This document shows, piece after piece, positions 24,332 to 27,893 of a stretch of 27,893 nt of DNA. This DNA is from CBDHHC01 sp050633205 (GTDB lineage Bacteria; Pseudomonadota; Alphaproteobacteria; Rhizobiales; CBDHHC01): NCBI GenBank assembly GCA_050633205.1, contig JBOEGA010000080.1:1-27893 (forward strand). Direction: 5' to 3'. Under the pieces are notes generated by a model. That model searched no databases and was not told the DNA's origin. It saw only the letters and a program-made list of their open reading frames with translations. A program made the position numbers and the translations under genes. Within the stretch, counting starts at the first letter, position 1. Each line of letters starts with the position of its first letter.

Positions 24332-24366
24332 GAAACCTGTGGGGCTTAGGTCCTGCGGGTTTTTTT
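24332..24366 (+). terminator. Possible intrinsic terminator after the repeat block
   Basis: aaacc and ggttt-like arms around a GC-rich centre are followed by a run of seven T. The pairing is imperfect, so this is a weak call. It would end transcription coming from the acyl-CoA dehydrogenase gene. Confidence 0.35.
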
Positions 24367-24427
24367 GTGCTGAGTTGTCTGGCAAGATCAGATTTGCTAA
24401 GCACATGTTCGTGCGTTGGGTATACTG

Positions 24428-24799
24428 TTACAGTGATTTGTTAAATACATGATTAGTTATGTTTGGGTCGTTTAATAGGAACAGCACAAATATAAACAGA
24501 GCGAAAATTCCTCCTATAATTAAAAGGTTATTGATGCACCAGCGCAAATATTTGGAAGATTGAGATTTCGCGAATACGTAGAGCATCATAGCGCCATATA
24601 CGTATCCGACAAATTGAACTGTAATATCCGCTCTCAGCATATTCTGCTCATGGAGATCGTTCGTTAGATGCGGAAATTTTCCAACTACCAGGAGGTAGAA
24701 TTTTGGCAGATTAAAAAGAAATACTCTGTAATAATTAACAAGCGCTGCAATAAGAGCTGCGATAATCAGGCCTCTAATGACACCTACAACTAACTTCAT
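24428..24799 (-). CDS. Hypothetical small membrane protein
   Basis: I do not recognise this gene. From the ATG at 24799 it encodes 123 residues with about three membrane helices: VVGVIRGLIIAALIAALV near residues 4-21, VQFVGYVYGAMMLYVFA in the middle, and LLIIGGIFALFIFVLFLL near 91-108. The loop between the first two holds several charged residues and a His-x-x-Asn pair. The frame stays open 19 codons further upstream, but that extension is Lys/Tyr rich and lacks a ribosome binding site. Even the chosen start has only a weak aaagaa. AT content is higher than in the housekeeping genes, suggesting recent acquisition or relaxed selection. It is divergent from the Nudix gene. Confidence 0.6.
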   Translation of the reverse strand: MKLVVGVIRGLIIAALIAALVNYYRVFLFNLPKFYLLVVGKFPHLTNDLHEQNMLRADITVQFVGYVYGAMMLYVFAKSQSSKYLRWCINNLLIIGGIFALFIFVLFLLNDPNITNHVFNKSL

Positions 24800-25029
24800 G
24801 TTATATGTTCTTTTTTTATTTGTTGAATATTTTTTTGTATAATAGAACAGTAACAAATTAAATAATCTTTGATCAATCCTCAGTTAGGCTGAGATTCTAA
24901 AATGTGATCGGTGAAAGTCTGTGAAGGTCAGTTTTTAAATTATGTGCCAGTATGTCTTTACTATTTTACTTTTTTATTCAAAGTCCGCGTTTTCCTAACC
25001 CGGGCTTTTTTTATGTCAGGAGGATGACA

Positions 25030-25455
25030 ATGTCTCACATCAGAGTGAAAGCCATGTGCGTTTTTTGCCATAAAGGGAAAACGCTTGCCAGTTGTGGAGA
25101 AGATCAGAAAACCGGGGAGAAATTTTACAGGCTGCTTGGGGGGAGTGTTGAATTTGGGGAAAGTGCTGAACAGGCGGTAAGGAGGGAAATGATTGAGGAG
25201 ATTCAATCTGAAATTTCCAATCTTACTTTTCTCACGGTCGTGGAAAATATTTTTGAGTTCGAAGGTATTCCAGGGCATGAAGTTGTTTTTATTTACAAAG
25301 GGGATCTTGTTCGAAGCGAACTCTATAATCTGCCTGTTTTTCCATTTGATGAAGGCCAGACCAGACAGACAGCAAAATGGGTTAATACTGATGATATTAT
25401 CAGTGGTCAAAGTATACTTTATCCCAGCACTGATTATTCTGAAATATTTACGTAA
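25030..25455 (+). CDS. Nudix hydrolase
   Basis: Hydrolyses a nucleoside diphosphate linked to another moiety; the substrate is not predictable from sequence. The Nudix box spans about residues 38-60: G at 38, E at 44, REM at 52-54 and EE at 56-57 fit G-x5-E-x7-R-E-U-x-E-E. The late conserved Gly is replaced by Gln59. The end WVNTDDIISGQSILYPS is typical of the fold. Length is 141 residues. The frame is open 26 codons further up, but aggagg at 25018-25023 has the right 6-base distance only to the ATG at 25030, and the longer N-terminus is unlike the family. It is followed 150 bases later by the twin peptide genes on the same strand. Confidence 0.88.
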   Translation: MSHIRVKAMCVFCHKGKTLASCGEDQKTGEKFYRLLGGSVEFGESAEQAVRREMIEEIQSEISNLTFLTVVENIFEFEGIPGHEVVFIYKGDLVRSELYNLPVFPFDEGQTRQTAKWVNTDDIISGQSILYPSTDYSEIFT

Positions 25456-25556
25456 TACAGTTCCTTATCACGTAAAGTAACGAGCTGAACACGATGTATC
25501 ACAAGCCGTCATTGCGGTATTTTTTTTATTTTTTTACTCACCTATATTGAGGTCAA

Positions 25557-25573
25557 GGCGAACGGGTTTCGCC
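25557..25573 (+). promoter_or_regulatory. Leader hairpin of the first small-peptide gene
   Basis: ggcgaa and ttcgcc form a 6-bp stem around cgggt, 32 bases before the peptide ATG at 25606. The second peptide gene has a comparable hairpin at almost the same distance. Confidence 0.45.
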
Positions 25574-25605
25574 GATACAAATTTATAAAACCGGAAGGAA
25601 TTACC

Positions 25606-25743
25606 ATGACTAAACTATTTAAAATTGCTCTTGTTTCTCTTGCAGTTGTTGCTGGTGTGAGTTCAGTGCAGGCGGGCTCTTATGGACACGGTAAAAGCGT
25701 TATTGATCAAGTTCTTGAAGATCAAAAAAGAAATGGTAACTAA
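25606..25743 (+). CDS. Short exported peptide A (45 residues)
   Basis: A 46-codon gene with a strong ggaagga 6-12 bases before the ATG. Residues 1-23 form a textbook Sec signal peptide: Lys at 3 and 6, hydrophobic core FKIALVSLAVVAGVSS, and VQA before the predicted cut. The mature part would be only about 22 residues, beginning GSYGHGK, with an amphipathic segment SVIDQVLEDQ and the end NGN. It has 26 of 45 identical residues with the second peptide encoded 200 bases downstream, including SVI, Q, E, Q and NGN in the mature part, which supports real coding. No Cys in the mature part. I do not recognise a family. A perfect terminator follows. Confidence 0.8.
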   Translation: MTKLFKIALVSLAVVAGVSSVQAGSYGHGKSVIDQVLEDQKRNGN

Positions 25744-25775
25744 GGCTTACAAGTTTCTATAACTGATGCAATCAG

Positions 25776-25826
25776 CTACCCCTGTTTAATTTGAATGTTA
25801 TCAGGGGTAGTATTCTTTTGTTTTTT
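25776..25826 (+). terminator. Intrinsic terminator after peptide A
   Basis: ctacccctg (25776-25784) and caggggtag (25802-25810) form a perfect 9-bp stem with a 17-base loop, followed by a T-rich tail. It makes peptide A a separate transcript end, 33 bases after its stop. Confidence 0.85.
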
Positions 25827-25886
25827 ACTATTTTATACTTTAATTTATATTGTGTTTACTTGAATCAGTGTATTGCGCATTCTTCC

Positions 25887-25905
25887 TGACGAAGTTTTTT
25901 CGTCA
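25887..25905 (+). promoter_or_regulatory. Leader hairpin of the second small-peptide gene
   Basis: tgacgaa and ttcgtca form a 7-bp stem around gtttt, 36 bases before the peptide B ATG. It shares the CGAA and TTCG arms with the hairpin upstream of peptide A. It is either an operator or a 5' leader structure. Confidence 0.45.
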
Positions 25906-25941
25906 TTTATATTTCATATTTTTTGAATTGGAAGGACTACC

Positions 25942-26079
25942 ATGATTAAATTATTTAAGGTTGCCTTAGTTTCTCTTGCAGTAATCGCCGGGATTGGTCA
26001 GGCGCAAGCTGGTGACTGCGATGAAGCGAGAAGTGTTATTGAGCAGATTATGGAAGAGCAATCAATGAATGGCAACTAG
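25942..26079 (+). CDS. Short exported peptide B (45 residues)
   Basis: Paralog of peptide A with the same length of 46 codons. The signal peptide is nearly the same (KLFKVALVSLAVIAG), with AQA before the predicted cut after residue 23. The mature part of about 22 residues begins GDCDEAR, contains SVIEQIMEEQ and ends NGN. The mature N-terminus differs from that of A (GDCDEAR against GSYGHGK) and has a single Cys, while the C-terminal helix is kept. ggaagga precedes the ATG. The glycosyltransferase gene starts 88 bases after its stop with a hairpin in between, so partial read-through is possible. Function unknown; candidates are a secreted signal, a periplasmic helper or a small toxin-like peptide. 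Confidence 0.8.
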   Translation: MIKLFKVALVSLAVIAGIGQAQAGDCDEARSVIEQIMEEQSMNGN

Positions 26080-26121
26080 GGTGTGTAGAACTCCTTATAG
26101 CATATTTATTTGTTAAAGCTG

Positions 26122-26163
26122 CTGCTTCTGCCTATATGTTACTGGAAACATCGGCAGGGGCAG
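26122..26163 (+). promoter_or_regulatory. Hairpin covering the ribosome binding site of the glycosyltransferase gene
   Basis: ctgcttctgcc (26122-26132) pairs with ggcaggggcag (26153-26163), 11 pairs including two G-U. An inner atgtt/aacat stem lies within the 20-base loop. The 3' arm contains aggggc, the only ribosome binding site candidate for the ATG at 26168. It may attenuate either transcription or translation. Confidence 0.55.
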
Positions 26164-26167
26164 TATT

Positions 26168-27424
26168 ATGAAAATCTCTATTCTTTGTGTCGGAACACGA
26201 GGGGATGTTCAACCCAATCTTGCACTGGCAATTGCATTAAAGAAGCGCGGGCATGATGTTGTGCTTGGGGCGCCAGATAATTTTAAGAAATGGGTCGAAA
26301 GTTACGACATAGCGTTCTACCCTATGGGAATTGATATGGAGGCTTTTCTGCAGTCTCCTGAAGCCAAACAGCTTATGGCGGGTAACTGGTTTGCACTGAG
26401 AAAGTTGTGGCGGAAAATGATTGTACCTATGATGCAGGGTACGTTAAATGCGGTCTGGGAAGCTTCCAGAGATGCTGATGTCATTCTTTATCATCCCAAA
26501 GCACAGGGAGCTATTGATGTTGCAGAAGCTACGGGTGCAACGGCAATTTATGCTACGCCAGTTCCTATTTTTACCACCGGCGCTTTCCCTATATTGACTA
26601 TGTCCTGGAATCTGGGGCGCTGGTTGAACAAGTTTACCTACAAATTGATGATGCTTTCGCGCATTATATTTCATGGAACCATTGGCCGGTGGCGTCAACG
26701 AGTCCTTGGGCTGGATAAAGGTCCGTGGTTTGTGCCTCTTGAAGGCTATGGCAAGGTTCTGTGTTCTGTTTCGCCTTCTGTTGTTCAGCTTCTTCCTGAA
26801 GACTATGGGCGTATTCATATGACCGGTTACTGGTTTCTTGATGAAGGGTTGGACTGGAAGCCGAATGAGGAGTTGCAGGCGTTTCTGGATGCAGGTGAGG
26901 CTCCGGTTTATATCGGGTTTGGCTCTATGACGACGCTTGATCCGGGCAAGGTTACGACTGAAGTTATTGATGGCATTCAGCGTGCCGGGGTGAGAGCAAT
27001 TCTGGCGACAGGCTGGGGAGCTATGGATAAGCAGGATGTTCCTGAAAATATTCATGTAATCGAGAGTGCTCCGCATCAGGCATTGTTTAAGCATGTTTGT
27101 GCAGTTGTGCATCATGGTGGTGCGGGGTCTACTTCTGCCGGTTTAAGGGCGGGGAAACCAACGCTAATCTGTCCAATGGCTGTTGATCAGCCCTTCTGGG
27201 GGCGCAAGGTTTATGATCTTGGCTGTGGTCCAAGGCATCTGCATCTGAAAAAACTGAAAGGTAAGGTTTTTGGGGAGAGATTAAAAGATCTGGTCAGTAC
27301 TGAGAGCTACCGGGTTCAGGCCCGGAAAATTGCTGGCAACATAGCGCTCGAAGACGGGATCGGTGAAGCTATTCAGGTTATTGAAGGTTCTAGTCCAAAA
27401 AAATATTCTGAATCTAAAGTGTAA
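26168..27424 (+). CDS. GT1-family glycosyltransferase (UDP-glycosyl, MGT/sterol type)
   Basis: Transfers a sugar from a nucleotide sugar to a small or lipid acceptor. The start MKISILCVGTRGDVQPNLAL, then AIALKKRGHDVVLGAPDNF, is the N-terminal acceptor domain of the UGT/YjiC group. APVYIGFGSMTTLDPGKV opens the second domain. HHGGAGSTSAGLRAGKPTLI followed by CPMAVDQPFWGRKV is the donor-binding signature. Length is 418 residues, typical of bacterial members that modify macrolides, flavonoids, sterols or lipids. There is no signal peptide; a hydrophobic patch near residues 135-165 may contact membrane. It lies 88 bases behind peptide B on the same strand, with its ribosome binding site in a hairpin. 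A link to the peptides is possible but not shown. Confidence 0.88.
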   Translation: MKISILCVGTRGDVQPNLALAIALKKRGHDVVLGAPDNFKKWVESYDIAFYPMGIDMEAFLQSPEAKQLMAGNWFALRKLWRKMIVPMMQGTLNAVWEASRDADVILYHPKAQGAIDVAEATGATAIYATPVPIFTTGAFPILTMSWNLGRWLNKFTYKLMMLSRIIFHGTIGRWRQRVLGLDKGPWFVPLEGYGKVLCSVSPSVVQLLPEDYGRIHMTGYWFLDEGLDWKPNEELQAFLDAGEAPVYIGFGSMTTLDPGKVTTEVIDGIQRAGVRAILATGWGAMDKQDVPENIHVIESAPHQALFKHVCAVVHHGGAGSTSAGLRAGKPTLICPMAVDQPFWGRKVYDLGCGPRHLHLKKLKGKVFGERLKDLVSTESYRVQARKIAGNIALEDGIGEAIQVIEGSSPKKYSESKV

Positions 27425-27520
27425 TGCTATTAGAGCGGTAATTTTTCTTCTCTTCAAAATTATGTCAATCTATATGTGGTATGTTCCGTTGTCTGAAAAT
27501 AATAATAAAGGGATAGCGGG

Positions 27521-27893
27521 ATGGACGGATTGAGGGTTCTTGTGGCTGAGGATAACAAGATCAGCCAGCAAATGATTTCCCTGATGCTTAAGCCCACCGG
27601 AGTTGAGTGTGTGGTTGTTGAGGACGGGGAAGAGGCTATTGAAGCACTCGAACAAAGGGAGTTCGGGCTTGTTATACTGGATCAGCATATGCCGGTTATG
27701 ACGGGGGAAGAAGCGCTGATAGCTATAAGAGCTTCAGGAAAATCCTATGCCGATATTCCGGTGATTATTGCTACTGGTGATGATCTGGCAGGTGATGCAG
27801 ATGGCGCCTGGTCTGACGAAATCAGCCAGATGATTGTGCACGGCAGTCGTGCGCATGTCGAGGTCGTGTTTTTTCATCATCCGTCGCGAACGG
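27521..27893 (+). CDS. Response-regulator receiver-domain protein, partial
   Basis: Start of a CheY-like receiver protein that runs off the window. It begins MDGLRVLVAEDNKISQQMIS, with the acidic pair at about residues 10-11 and the DNxx-Q-x-M pattern seen in receivers of hybrid kinases. The phospho-acceptor Asp54 lies in LVILDQHMPVMTGEEAL, and the conserved Thr lies in DIPVIIATGDD. The following 35 residues, up to the end of the window, do not show the expected alpha4 helix with AG-x-D and the conserved Lys-Pro. Either the receiver is atypical or the last stretch is misassembled. The ATG at 27521 follows aaggg at 27508-27512. There are 96 bases between it and the glycosyltransferase stop. 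Confidence 0.8.
   Translation, partial: MDGLRVLVAEDNKISQQMISLMLKPTGVECVVVEDGEEAIEALEQREFGLVILDQHMPVMTGEEALIAIRASGKSYADIPVIIATGDDLAGDADGAWSDEISQMIVHGSRAHVEVVFFHHPSRT

Noticed and set aside
24332..24366. Strong terminator
   Set aside because: T-run present, but the stem arms pair poorly; kept only as a low-confidence feature.
23728..24452. Several long open frames over the tandem repeat on both strands
   Set aside because: They arise because the unit lacks stops and its length is not a multiple of three. They overlap each other in all frames and have no start signals.
1..27893. tRNA or rRNA genes
   Set aside because: No cloverleaf arms with a GGTTCGAATCC-like T arm and no rRNA-like conserved stretches were seen by reading.

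Overview
The window reads as an alphaproteobacterial chromosome segment of moderate GC content. Several gene pairings point that way: a DUF1036 secreted protein directly before pyruvate kinase, a DUF1244 protein beside an N-formylglutamate amidohydrolase, folP followed by glmM, an intracellular PHB depolymerase of the PhaZ type, and a large DmdC-like acyl-CoA dehydrogenase. The genus cannot be fixed from sequence alone; a marine heterotroph that stores polyhydroxybutyrate is a reasonable guess. The window starts inside pepN and ends inside a response-regulator gene, so both ends are cut.

Layout. 1-1858 (-): aminopeptidase N, with an NN placeholder. 2150-3911 (+): FecCD permease plus ATPase, a metal or siderophore importer with no binding protein nearby. 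4217-4882: a TetR regulator that shares a terminator with a convergent YdjM-like membrane protein. 5996-7259: a DUF2130 coiled-coil protein (second NN placeholder), converging on uracil-DNA glycosylase. 8073-9538: a small unknown protein, DUF1244 and N-formylglutamate amidohydrolase. 9673-13009: glycerate kinase, DUF1036 and pyruvate kinase, which together cover the lower end of glycolysis. 13163-14452: PHB depolymerase. 14502-15957: an NfeD and SPFH membrane pair. 16089-18399: folP and glmM.

From about 18460 to 21950 the window turns into a scarred accessory zone. It holds a 150-bp foldback element, an internally deleted IS4/Tn5-like transposase, a DUF4440 protein, an HxlR regulator with two tandem palindromic operators, the C-terminal stub of a MATE efflux pump, a hotdog thioesterase, and a TIR-domain fragment cut exactly at the thioesterase stop codon. 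Housekeeping genes resume with the acyl-CoA dehydrogenase at 21948. A block of 97-bp tandem repeats follows, each built from small perfect palindromes and interrupted by an assembly gap.

The most original part is 24428-27424. It holds an unknown small membrane protein, a Nudix hydrolase, two tandem paralogous 45-codon genes for short exported peptides (signal peptide plus about 22 mature residues), and a GT1-type glycosyltransferase whose ribosome binding site lies inside a hairpin. The twin peptides are the best candidate for something undescribed. Any functional link to the flanking Nudix and glycosyltransferase genes is inference from position only.

Two assembly points matter to a reader. 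Both NN placeholders restore a conserved reading frame if they stand for one base, so pepN and the DUF2130 gene are probably intact. The 140-N gap in the repeat block is out of phase with the 97-bp period.
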